Shown here one piece after another: positions 13,277 to 20,817 of a DNA stretch of 21,691 nucleotides. The DNA is from RUG563 sp045590215 (GTDB lineage Bacteria; Bacillota; Clostridia; Christensenellales; Aristaeellaceae): positions 1-21,691 of the forward strand of contig JAZNQO010000036.1 in the NCBI GenBank assembly GCA_045590215.1. The letters are read 5' to 3'. Numbering within the stretch: position 1 is the first letter of the stretch; each line of letters begins with the position of its first letter. Position numbers and translations under genes: made by a program. The notes beneath the pieces are model-generated. The model was not told the DNA's origin. It saw only the letters and a list, made by a program, of their open reading frames with translations, and made no database searches.

Positions 13277-15211
13277 ATGAAAACCATGTTGCTTTTGCTG
13301 TGTCTTGTGCTGGCAGGGGCTGTGTATGCTCCGGCCATGGCAGAAGAGAGCAACCTATATGTGAAAAAGGTGGAAAACCTACCGGATGATTTCATCTTCG
13401 GTATGGATGCTTCCGCTGTGATCGCCCTGGAAGACAGCGGTGTAAAATACTACGATTTTGACGGCAAGGAAACCGACGTATTCAGAGTGCTTTCAGATAA
13501 TGGCATCAACTACATCCGGGTACGCATCTGGAATAACCCCTATAACGCCGAAGGCAAAGGCTATGGCGGCGGCAACTGTGATATTGATAAAGCCATCCGG
13601 ATCGGCAAGCGGGCCACCGAAAACCATATGAAACTGCTGGTGAACTTCCACTATTCCGATTTCTGGGCGGATCCGGGTAAGCAAATGGTACCCAAGGCTT
13701 GGCAAGGCATGAAAATCGAAGAAAAAACCGAGGCGGTATACCTGTTCACAAAAGATTGCCTGCAGCAATTGAAAGATGCCGGCGTGGATGTGGGCATGGT
13801 ACAGGTTGGGAACGAAACCAATCAGTTCCTGTGCGGCGAAAAAACCTGGTTCAATATCCAGTATCTGATGCAGGCCGGAGCCAGGGCTACCCGGGAAGTA
13901 TTTCCGGAAGCACTGGTGGCCTTGCATTTTGCCAATCCCGAAAAAGCAGGTAGCTATGATACCTATGCCAGCAAGATGGCATATTATCAGGTGGATTACG
14001 ATGTATTCGCTTCCTCCTATTATCCCTACTGGCACGGCAGCCTGGAAAACCTGACAGAAACCCTCAGCCGCATTGCCACCACATACAACAAGAAAGTGAT
14101 GGTAATGGAAACCAGCTACGCCTACACCCCGGATGATACAGATTTCAACGGTAACACCATCAGCGACGGCGGTGCCATTGTGAAATCTTATCCGTTCACC
14201 GTGCAAGGCCAGGCCAATAACATCCGGGAAATCACCGATGCCCTGGTGAACAACACCGTGAACGGTATCGGCGTGGTTTACTGGGAAGGCACCTGGATCA
14301 GCGTAGGGCAAAACAGCTGGGAAGAAAACAGCGCCCTGTGGGAGAAACACGGTTCCGGCTGGGCATCCAGCTATGCCTCTGTTTATGATCCCTATGATGC
14401 CGGCAAATACTTTGGCGGCAATGCGGTGGATAATCAGGCCCTCTTCGGTCCGGACGGCAAACCGCTGGAATCCCTGAAAGTTTTCCGGCTGATGAAAGAA
14501 GGCAACGAAATTGCCGCCACTGCCGATGCTTTGGAAGATGTGAACCTGATCTGCGATCTGAACGCTCCTTTGATTCTTCCGGAAACGGTGAACGCCGTGA
14601 TGACCGATAATTCCAAAATGGCCATTCCCGTTCAGTGGCATCTTACCCCGGAAATGGATGCGCAAATGCATGAAAACGGCGTGAACCGCTATGTGATCAC
14701 CGGACAGGCTGGCGGCATGGATGCCATATGCTATGTTTCCATGGTGGAATACAACTATCTGCAGGATTACAGCTTCGAAGACCAATCCTCCGTCTGGCAG
14801 ATCACCGATCTGAAAAAGGCAGATGAGCTCTACATCGAAGATAAAAAAACGGATTCGCTTACCGGCACCAGGCACATGCACTTCTGGTCCGCCGCTAAAA
14901 ACAGCGTGGAATTCACCCTGGAACAGCAGGCTCGGAATCTGCCCGGCGGCCAATACATTTTCACCATATCCATCATGGGCGGTGATGCCGGCGAAACGGA
15001 TATTTATGCCTATGCAAAGGTGAACGGCGAAATCCAGTGCAAGGTGCCCATGAAGATCACCGGCTACGGCAACTGGGACACCGTAAAAACACCGCCGTTT
15101 GCCTGCACCGCCGAAGATACGGTGGTGGTGGGCGTGTATGTGAAATGCCAGGGCGCCGGCAACGGTGCCTGGGGCAAAATCGATGATGCGCTGCTCAATT
15201 CCGTAAAATAA
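13277..15211 (+). CDS. Arabinogalactan endo-beta-1,4-galactanase, GH53, with C-terminal modules
   Basis: The 644-residue product has a signal peptide ending near AMA (residue 22). A GH53 barrel then starts FIFGMDASAV (about residue 39) and contains INYIRVRIWNNP, LLVNFHYSDFWADP, VQVGNET with the acid/base Glu180, and VMVMETSYAY with the nucleophile Glu278. The barrel ends near residue 410. It hydrolyses beta-1,4-galactan side chains of pectin outside the cell. About residues 410-490 look like an Ig-like linker domain. The last 150 residues (YLQDYSFED to the C-terminus) look like a carbohydrate-binding beta-sandwich, perhaps CBM61-like, as found on other GH53 enzymes. No lipobox or sortase signal is seen, so it should be released. 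The ATG at 13277 has GGAGG six bases ahead; the GTG at 13271 touches that site and is disfavoured. Confidence 0.93.
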   Translation: MKTMLLLLCLVLAGAVYAPAMAEESNLYVKKVENLPDDFIFGMDASAVIALEDSGVKYYDFDGKETDVFRVLSDNGINYIRVRIWNNPYNAEGKGYGGGNCDIDKAIRIGKRATENHMKLLVNFHYSDFWADPGKQMVPKAWQGMKIEEKTEAVYLFTKDCLQQLKDAGVDVGMVQVGNETNQFLCGEKTWFNIQYLMQAGARATREVFPEALVALHFANPEKAGSYDTYASKMAYYQVDYDVFASSYYPYWHGSLENLTETLSRIATTYNKKVMVMETSYAYTPDDTDFNGNTISDGGAIVKSYPFTVQGQANNIREITDALVNNTVNGIGVVYWEGTWISVGQNSWEENSALWEKHGSGWASSYASVYDPYDAGKYFGGNAVDNQALFGPDGKPLESLKVFRLMKEGNEIAATADALEDVNLICDLNAPLILPETVNAVMTDNSKMAIPVQWHLTPEMDAQMHENGVNRYVITGQAGGMDAICYVSMVEYNYLQDYSFEDQSSVWQITDLKKADELYIEDKKTDSLTGTRHMHFWSAAKNSVEFTLEQQARNLPGGQYIFTISIMGGDAGETDIYAYAKVNGEIQCKVPMKITGYGNWDTVKTPPFACTAEDTVVVGVYVKCQGAGNGAWGKIDDALLNSVK

Positions 15212-15236
15212 ACCTCAAATACATCTTATGTAATCA

Positions 15237-15269
15237 GCATGTCCGCCAATGGCGGACATGCGTATTTTT
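15237..15269 (+). terminator. Terminator of the GH53 operon
   Basis: GCATGTCCGCC (15237-15247) pairs perfectly over 11 bp with GGCGGACATGC (15251-15261) across a 3-base loop. GTATTTTTG follows. It separates the GH53 unit from the transporter operon. Confidence 0.88.
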
Positions 15270-15311
15270 GAGGAAAACGAGTATATTTTTTGAGAAAATA
15301 TGCAAAATATA

Positions 15312-15340
15312 TTGACAATCTGGTCAAAAAAGTGTACAAT
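15312..15340 (+). promoter_or_regulatory. Promoter of the sugar ABC-transporter operon
   Basis: A perfect TTGACA (15312-15317) and TACAAT (15335-15340) are separated by 17 bases. An inverted repeat, TTGAC-6-GTCAA (15312-15327), covers the -35 and could be a regulator site. The leader before the ATG at 15462 is about 115 bases and contains a weak AT-rich hairpin near 15367-15390. Confidence 0.82.
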
Positions 15341-15461
15341 ACATACATAATTCAAAGGCAAAAGGAAAAATAACTTCTGTAGTTTATTTTTCGTGCATTT
15401 TGCCGGATACAAATTCAATGGCCGTTATGCCATCGAATAAAAAGAAAGGATGAACTGTACT

Positions 15462-16985
15462 ATGAAAAAGTTCCTCGCTCTCCTTCTCTCTGTCATCATG
15501 GTTCTTTCCATGGTGGGTTGTGCCAACGCTGCCAGCTTGGCAGGTACGTATGACATCAAAGTCTGGGTTGCCGACGCCATTGTGGATCTGACCAAAACCC
15601 AGATTGACAACTTCAACCAGACCAACGAATTGGGCATCGTGTTCAACGCCACCGTGGAAGCCGTTGGTGAAGGCGATGCTGCCACCCAGATGGTGACCGA
15701 CGTGGAAGCCGGCGGCGACCTGTTCTGCTTTGCTCAGGACCAGTTTGCCCGTCTGGTGCAGGCCAGTGCTCTGGATCAGCTGGGTGTTCGTGCCACGGAA
15801 ATCGTGAACAACACCAGCGATCCCGGTGCCATTGCCGCTGCCACGATGGGTGATGTGCTGTATGCCTATCCTCTGTCTGCCGATAACGGCTACTTCATGT
15901 ACTACGACAAGTCCATCATCCCCGAAGAACATGTGGATTCTCTGGAAGCCCTGATTGCCGACTGCGAAGCCAATGAAAAGTATTTTGCCTTTGAAATGCA
16001 GTCTTCTGCCTGGTATCTGGCTTCCTTCTTCTTCGGCACCGGCTGCGTGTCCGAATGGACCACGGATGACGAAGGCAATTTCATCGCCGTAAACGACACT
16101 TTCAACAGCCCCGAAGGCCTCATCGCCGCCAAGGGCATGCAGAAGCTGGTTACTTCTCCCTTCCACGTTAGTGCCTGCGGTGCCAACCAGTTTGATAACG
16201 ATGCTGCCATCATGGTCAGCGGCACCTGGGATTCCAAGAAAGTGAAGGAAATTCTGGGCGATGACATGGGCGTTGCCGATCTGCCCTCCTTCGAAGTGGA
16301 TGGCCAGAGCTATCATCTGGGCTCCTACTTTGGCTTCAAACTGATGGGCGTGAAGCCCCAGGTGGACCGTGCCAAGGGTGCTGCCCTGCATCAGCTGGCC
16401 CAGTACCTGACCGGTTATGACTGCTCCATGGAACGCCATGCTGCAAACGGCTGGGGCCCCGCAAACCTGCAGGCTCAGAGTGCTGAAGCTGTTCTGAACG
16501 ACCCCATTCTGGCCGCCGTAAACGCTCAGCGTGAATACTCCGTTGTGCAGAGTGCCATTCAGGGCATGTGGTGGGATATCGCCAAGGTTATCGGCGATGA
16601 AGTGAAGGCTGCCACCAGCGAAGAAGATCTGCAGAAGGCTCTGGATAACTATAACGACAAGATCAACGACGTGTTCGGCATGGATACCTCCAAGCTGCTG
16701 TTCGTGGGTGCTTGGAATGGCTGGCAGAATGGTGACGAGGCTGACACCTACTACCTCAAAGATGGTTCCCTGACCCTGGATGTGCCCCAGAGCGATTACA
16801 TGGGCGGCCGCATCGTGCACCTGACCACCTGGGAAACCGATAAGGGCTTTGCTCAGGTTGTGTCCGGCAACGAACTGATCAAGGATCTGGGTGCTGACAA
16901 CCCCGACAACAACATCGTTTTCGTTGAACCCGGCAACTATACCGTGACGCTCAACGGCACGGAAATCACCATCGTGAAAAACTGA
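15462..16985 (+). CDS. Extracellular sugar-binding lipoprotein with a C-terminal beta-sandwich-like domain
   Basis: The 507-residue product begins with a lipoprotein signal (MKKFLALLLSVIMVLSMVGC) and lipid attachment at Cys20. Residues of about 30-400 are a type 2 sugar-binding protein of the MalE/GanS kind: IKVWVADAIVD, a GDLFCFAQDQFARLV hinge region, YAYPLSADNGYFMYYDKS, AIMVSGTWDSK, and LGSYFGFKLMGVKP. From about residue 410 an extra domain begins, LLFVGAWNGWQNGDEADTYY. This resembles the opening strand of starch-binding or isoamylase-N-type beta-sandwiches, and the domain ends PGNYTVTLNGTEITIV. The chain is about 100 residues longer than usual. The ATG at 15462 is chosen (AGAAAGGA 11 bases before); the ATG at 15450 overlaps that site. 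It is the first gene of the transporter operon and is codon-rich in C/G third positions, suggesting high expression. Confidence 0.9.
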   Translation: MKKFLALLLSVIMVLSMVGCANAASLAGTYDIKVWVADAIVDLTKTQIDNFNQTNELGIVFNATVEAVGEGDAATQMVTDVEAGGDLFCFAQDQFARLVQASALDQLGVRATEIVNNTSDPGAIAAATMGDVLYAYPLSADNGYFMYYDKSIIPEEHVDSLEALIADCEANEKYFAFEMQSSAWYLASFFFGTGCVSEWTTDDEGNFIAVNDTFNSPEGLIAAKGMQKLVTSPFHVSACGANQFDNDAAIMVSGTWDSKKVKEILGDDMGVADLPSFEVDGQSYHLGSYFGFKLMGVKPQVDRAKGAALHQLAQYLTGYDCSMERHAANGWGPANLQAQSAEAVLNDPILAAVNAQREYSVVQSAIQGMWWDIAKVIGDEVKAATSEEDLQKALDNYNDKINDVFGMDTSKLLFVGAWNGWQNGDEADTYYLKDGSLTLDVPQSDYMGGRIVHLTTWETDKGFAQVVSGNELIKDLGADNPDNNIVFVEPGNYTVTLNGTEITIVKN

Positions 16986-17047
16986 TGAACCATAACTGAA
17001 GCGAAACCATAACCGGTTCCTTCAGCCATTGATTGATCACATATTTG

Positions 17048-17078
17048 GCCGGAGCCAATCTTGATTGGTTCCGGCTGT
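17048..17078 (+). promoter_or_regulatory. Intercistronic hairpin between binding-protein and permease genes
   Basis: The arms 17048-17060 and 17063-17075 can pair over 13 positions with one G-U pair; the top opens to a CTTG loop. TGTTTCC follows, a poor T-tract. It probably stabilises the upstream message or partly attenuates transcription, as in other sugar operons where the binding protein is needed in excess. Confidence 0.65.
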
Positions 17079-17103
17079 TTCCGTAAAGGAGCGAATGACA
17101 GGT

Positions 17104-18648
17104 ATGAAAACATACTCCGATCTTGAATATCTGAAATTATCCAAAGGGGCAAAATGGCTCTACAAGATCTGCCGCTTCTTCTGCTCTCTTCCCAAGAGAA
17201 TTCTGGGGCTTTTCATTGCCCTGTGGAACCTGATCAAAAAAGGGGCAGGCATTGTTGCCCGGGAAGCGACGGATATTTTCACCACCTTTGTCCATGGCGA
17301 TTGGAAAACCAAGGTATCCTTTCTGGTGATGGGCTTTGGTAATCTGGCTCGGGGACAGATTTTGCGTGGGCTTTTGTTTTTGCTGTTCCAGGGCGTATTC
17401 ATTTTCTACATGTGCGTTTCCGGTGTTTACTGGCTGTCCATGCTGCCAAGCCTTGGCAAAGTGGGCCCCCAGAGGGAATACGATTTTCTCTACGACACCT
17501 ATGTTACCACCTACAATGACAACAGCTTCAAAATCCTGCTCTATGGCGTGCTGACCATCTTCTTCATTGTCGCCTTCATCTACACCTGGCGGGTGAATGT
17601 GAAGCAAAACAAACTGGCCGAGCAGATTCTGCATTCCGGTAAGAAGCTGAAATCTGGCCGGGATGACCTGCGTTCCCTGGTGGATGATCAGTTCCACAAA
17701 ACGCTGCTGGCTCTTCCTCTCACCGGTATCCTCATTTTCACGGTGATGCCCATCGTGTTTATGATTCTGGTGGCATTCACCAATTACGACGGTGCTCACG
17801 ACGGTTATTACAGCAATCTGTTCACCTGGGTGGGGCTGGATAACTTCAACACCATGCTGAACTGGAGCGTTGTAAAAGGTTCCGGCGGTGCTCAAAGCTA
17901 TTCCGCCACCTTCGGCGAAGTGCTTTCCTGGACGCTGATGTGGGCTTTCTTTGCTACCTTTACCAACTATTTCCTGGGCATGTTCGTGGCTATGGCCATC
18001 AACAAACGGGGCATCCATCTGAAAAAGCTGTGGCGTACGGTGCTGGTGCTTACCATCGCCATTCCTCAGTTCATTTCCCTTTTGTATGTGTCCAAGATGT
18101 TTGCGAAAAACGGCCTGATCAACGGCTTTCTCATGAGCATGGGCTGGATTGATCAAGCGCTTCCCTTCTGGGAGGATCCCACCTGGGCACGCATAACGGT
18201 GATCATCACCAATATCTGGATCGGTATACCTTATCTGATGCTGATCACCACCGGTATTCTGATGAATATTCCCCAGGATCTGTACGAATCTGCCCGCATT
18301 GACGGGGCAAACCCCTGGCAGCAGTACACCAAGATTACCCTTCCTTACATGCTGTTTGTGACCGGGCCTTACCTGCTCACCAGCTTCACCGGGAATATGA
18401 ATAACTTCAACGTGATTTACCTGCTCACCGGCGGTGCCCCCAACAATCCGGCAGCATCCTCTGCAGCCGGTTCCGTTGGGTATACAGATCTGCTGATCAC
18501 CTGGTTGTTCAAGATCACCCAGGGTGCAGAAAGCCAGTATTACCTGGCATCCGTTGTGGGTATTTTGGTATTCGTTGTGGTAGCACTGATTTCCCTGATC
18601 GTGTACAATCTGCTGCCGTCCATTAAGAATGAGGAGGATTTCCAGTGA
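17104..18648 (+). CDS. Sugar ABC transporter permease, MalF/GanP-like
   Basis: The 514-residue product is the first of two membrane subunits. It has an unusually long N-terminal part: about 70 mostly amphipathic residues, then a GFGNLARGQILRGLLFLLFQ segment leading into a helix (about 86-110) and another helix (144-162). The ordinary MalF-type core follows from about residue 200. The EAA loop that docks on the ATPase is ESARIDGANPWQQYTKITLP (about residues 393-412). Its substrate should be the oligosaccharide bound by the upstream lipoprotein. The start is uncertain: AAGGAG at 17086-17091 is 3 bases before an ATG at 17095 and 12 before the ATG at 17104. I give the latter because MKTYSDLEY looks like the natural N-terminus. 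Confidence 0.9.
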   Translation: MKTYSDLEYLKLSKGAKWLYKICRFFCSLPKRILGLFIALWNLIKKGAGIVAREATDIFTTFVHGDWKTKVSFLVMGFGNLARGQILRGLLFLLFQGVFIFYMCVSGVYWLSMLPSLGKVGPQREYDFLYDTYVTTYNDNSFKILLYGVLTIFFIVAFIYTWRVNVKQNKLAEQILHSGKKLKSGRDDLRSLVDDQFHKTLLALPLTGILIFTVMPIVFMILVAFTNYDGAHDGYYSNLFTWVGLDNFNTMLNWSVVKGSGGAQSYSATFGEVLSWTLMWAFFATFTNYFLGMFVAMAINKRGIHLKKLWRTVLVLTIAIPQFISLLYVSKMFAKNGLINGFLMSMGWIDQALPFWEDPTWARITVIITNIWIGIPYLMLITTGILMNIPQDLYESARIDGANPWQQYTKITLPYMLFVTGPYLLTSFTGNMNNFNVIYLLTGGAPNNPAASSAAGSVGYTDLLITWLFKITQGAESQYYLASVVGILVFVVVALISLIVYNLLPSIKNEEDFQ

Positions 18649-19529
18649 TGAGCGAAAAGAATGTCGCCGGACCCGTGAAGCGTCATATGGGTTTGAAAGC
18701 CTCCCGGCACCTTGGTAATACGGCTATATATGCCCTGCTGATCTGCATCAGCATCATCTGGCTGATTCCCTTTGTTTGCATTCTGCTGCAGTCTTTCCGT
18801 GTGGAAAGCACATGGCAGGTAAAATATGTGCTGCCCAAGCAGTGGGGATTTGACAACTACACAAATCTTCTCAAAACGGATTTTCCCCGTTGGTATGCCA
18901 ACACCTTCATTGCCGCTCTTGTAACGGCAATGCTGCAAACCATCATTGTGCTGTGCATGAGCTACACCCTCTCCCGGTTCCGGTTCAAAATGCGGCAACC
19001 GCTCATGCGGTTCATGCTCATTCTGGGCATGTTCCCCGGCATGCTTACCATGATCATCCTCTACCGGGTGCTCAAAGACCTGGGCATGACCCAGGCCAAC
19101 GCCGTGCCCGGGCTGATCCTGGTGTACATTGCTTCTTCCGGCATGGGCTACTATGTATCCAAAGGCTTCTTCGATACCATTCCCAAATCTCTGGATGAAG
19201 CAGCCCGTGTGGATGGCGCCACCCGGTTCCAGGTTCTCCGGAAGATCATTCTGCCCCTGTCCAAACCCATCGTCATCTACACCATCCTGACAGCCTTCAT
19301 GGCTCCCTGGGGCGATTATGTATTCGCTCAGTATATTTCCTTCGGTACCTCTTCTGGCATGAACGTGGCAGTGGGTATGTTCCGCTGGCTGAATAAGGAC
19401 CAGATCGACTCGTATTACACCATGTTCTGTGCCGGTGGCGTGCTGGTGGCCCTGCCGGTAACAGTGCTGTTCATGTGCCTGCAGAAATACTATGTGGAAG
19501 GCGTGACTGGCGGTGCCGTCAAAGGCTGA
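18648..19529 (+). CDS. Sugar ABC transporter permease, MalG/GanQ-like
   Basis: The 293-residue product has six membrane helices, the first at about residues 24-47. Its EAA loop, DEAARVDGATRFQVLRKIIL, is at about 182-201, so length and layout match MalG. It forms the membrane channel with the permease before it. The ATG at 18648 overlaps the previous stop as TGATG. A GTG one codon upstream (18645) lies seven bases after AGGAGG and could equally be used; the difference is one residue. The overlap implies translational coupling, giving equal amounts of the two permeases. Confidence 0.93.
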   Translation: MSEKNVAGPVKRHMGLKASRHLGNTAIYALLICISIIWLIPFVCILLQSFRVESTWQVKYVLPKQWGFDNYTNLLKTDFPRWYANTFIAALVTAMLQTIIVLCMSYTLSRFRFKMRQPLMRFMLILGMFPGMLTMIILYRVLKDLGMTQANAVPGLILVYIASSGMGYYVSKGFFDTIPKSLDEAARVDGATRFQVLRKIILPLSKPIVIYTILTAFMAPWGDYVFAQYISFGTSSGMNVAVGMFRWLNKDQIDSYYTMFCAGGVLVALPVTVLFMCLQKYYVEGVTGGAVKG

Positions 19530-19568
19530 CGGAATCAGGACGGATGTTGAAAAAAGGAGAGATGAAAT

Positions 19569-20696
19569 ATGGCAAGCGTAAAATTGACGGATGTCAAGAA
19601 AATATACGATAACAAAGTAACGGCAGTGCATGACTTCAATCTGGAAATTGCCGATAAGGAATTTGTGGTGTTCGTCGGTCCTTCCGGCTGCGGCAAATCC
19701 ACCACCCTGCGGATGATCGCCGGGCTGGAAGATATCTCCGACGGCACCGTGGAAATTGACGGTGTGGTGGTGAACGATCTTCAGCCCAAGGACCGCGATA
19801 TTGCCATGGTGTTCCAGAATTATGCCCTGTATCCCCACATGACGGTGTATGATAACATTGCATTCTCCCTGCGGCTGCAGAAAATGCCGGAAGACCAGGT
19901 GTACGAAAAGGTAACCAATGCGGCCGAAATTCTGGGCATCACCGAATACCTCACCCGCAAGCCCCGGGCTTTGTCCGGCGGCCAGCGGCAGCGTGTGGCC
20001 ATTGGCCGTGCCATGGTACGCAATGCCAAAGTATTCCTGATGGACGAACCCCTTTCCAATCTGGATGCCAAATTACGCAACCAGATGCGTGCGGAAATCA
20101 TCCTGCTGCGTCAGAAGCTGGATACCACCTTCGTTTATGTGACCCATGACCAGACTGAAGCCATGACCCTGGGCGACCGCATTGTGATCATGCGGGACGG
20201 CATCATTGAACAAGTGGGCACCCCCACCGAAGTCTTTGAAATGCCCCGGAATATTTTCGTGGCTGAGTTCATCGGTGCACCCAAGATGAATATCATCTCA
20301 ACCAAGCTGGAACGGGAAGGCGATCGTTTCTTCGTAATGCCCTTCGGTGTCCGGATGGAAGTGACCGGCGAAAAGCGGGATGAACTGCTGAAGGCAAACA
20401 TCCAATCCTGCCTCATTGAACTGGGCGTGCGTCCGGAACATATGGTGCTGACGGACGATGCAAACGAAGCGGGTATTCCCTGCATCCTGGAAGTAAACGA
20501 AATGATGGGCAGCGAACTGCACCTGCACATGCTGGCCAAGAACGATGCCCGGCTCATCGTGCGGATCCCCACTATCAATCTTACCCTGGAACAACGGAAG
20601 GAATTAACCTATGGCAAGCATCTGAAAGTGAGCTTCGAAAGCAAAGTAATGCATTTCTTCCATCAGGAAACCGGAACGAACCTGATCTACACCTGA
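19569..20696 (+). CDS. msmX: Carbohydrate ABC transporter ATP-binding protein (MsmX/UgpC type)
   Basis: The 375-residue product has all ATPase motifs: Walker A GPSGCGKST (37-45), Q-loop Gln83 in FQNYALYPH, signature LSGGQ (135-139), Walker B VFLMDE with Glu160, D-loop SNLD, and His193 in THDQTEA. From about residue 240 a C-terminal regulatory region of TOBE/OB type follows (NIISTKL, GVRPEHMVL, VNEMMGSELHLH). It powers the two permeases encoded upstream. MsmX-type ATPases often serve several sugar importers, so it may also energise systems elsewhere in the genome. The ATG has AGGAGAG eight bases before it and lies 39 bases after the permease stop. It is the last gene of the operon, with a strong terminator about 70 bases on. 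Confidence 0.95.
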   Translation: MASVKLTDVKKIYDNKVTAVHDFNLEIADKEFVVFVGPSGCGKSTTLRMIAGLEDISDGTVEIDGVVVNDLQPKDRDIAMVFQNYALYPHMTVYDNIAFSLRLQKMPEDQVYEKVTNAAEILGITEYLTRKPRALSGGQRQRVAIGRAMVRNAKVFLMDEPLSNLDAKLRNQMRAEIILLRQKLDTTFVYVTHDQTEAMTLGDRIVIMRDGIIEQVGTPTEVFEMPRNIFVAEFIGAPKMNIISTKLEREGDRFFVMPFGVRMEVTGEKRDELLKANIQSCLIELGVRPEHMVLTDDANEAGIPCILEVNEMMGSELHLHMLAKNDARLIVRIPTINLTLEQRKELTYGKHLKVSFESKVMHFFHQETGTNLIYT

Positions 20697-20768
20697 TTCC
20701 CGGCAAAGCAAGCCAGACAGTGAGGATGATGGAAAGAGTTATCCTTCACTTTACACCAAAGAAATAAC

Positions 20769-20815
20769 GAAACAGCAAGCCCGCCTGGGCTTGCTGTTTC
20801 TTGTTTGTTTTTCTT
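20769..20815. terminator. Strong terminator between convergent genes
   Basis: GAAACAGCAAGCCC (20769-20782) pairs perfectly over 14 bp with GGGCTTGCTGTTTC (20787-20800), loop GCCT. On the plus strand TTGTTTGTTTTTC follows, so it mainly ends the transporter operon. It lies 18 bases from the stop of the convergent gene and may serve that too, with a poorer T-tract on the minus strand. Confidence 0.88.
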
Positions 20816-20817
20816 GT

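Noticed and set aside
13493..14953. A 486-codon minus-strand frame opposite GH53
   Set aside because: The plus strand encodes an intact GH53 with both catalytic glutamates; the antisense frame has no ribosome site or known motif.
15418..15453. A short leader frame ATG GCC GTT ... TGA before the sugar-binding protein gene
   Set aside because: It has 11 codons, no ribosome site and no run of telling codons, so there is no support for a leader peptide.
15384..16820. A 478-codon minus-strand frame opposite the sugar-binding protein
   Set aside because: It is antisense to an intact lipoprotein gene and would start deep inside it.
18540..19838. A 432-codon minus-strand frame across the permease and ATPase genes
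   Set aside because: It is antisense to two intact genes and spans their junction; its His-rich composition is that of a shadow frame.
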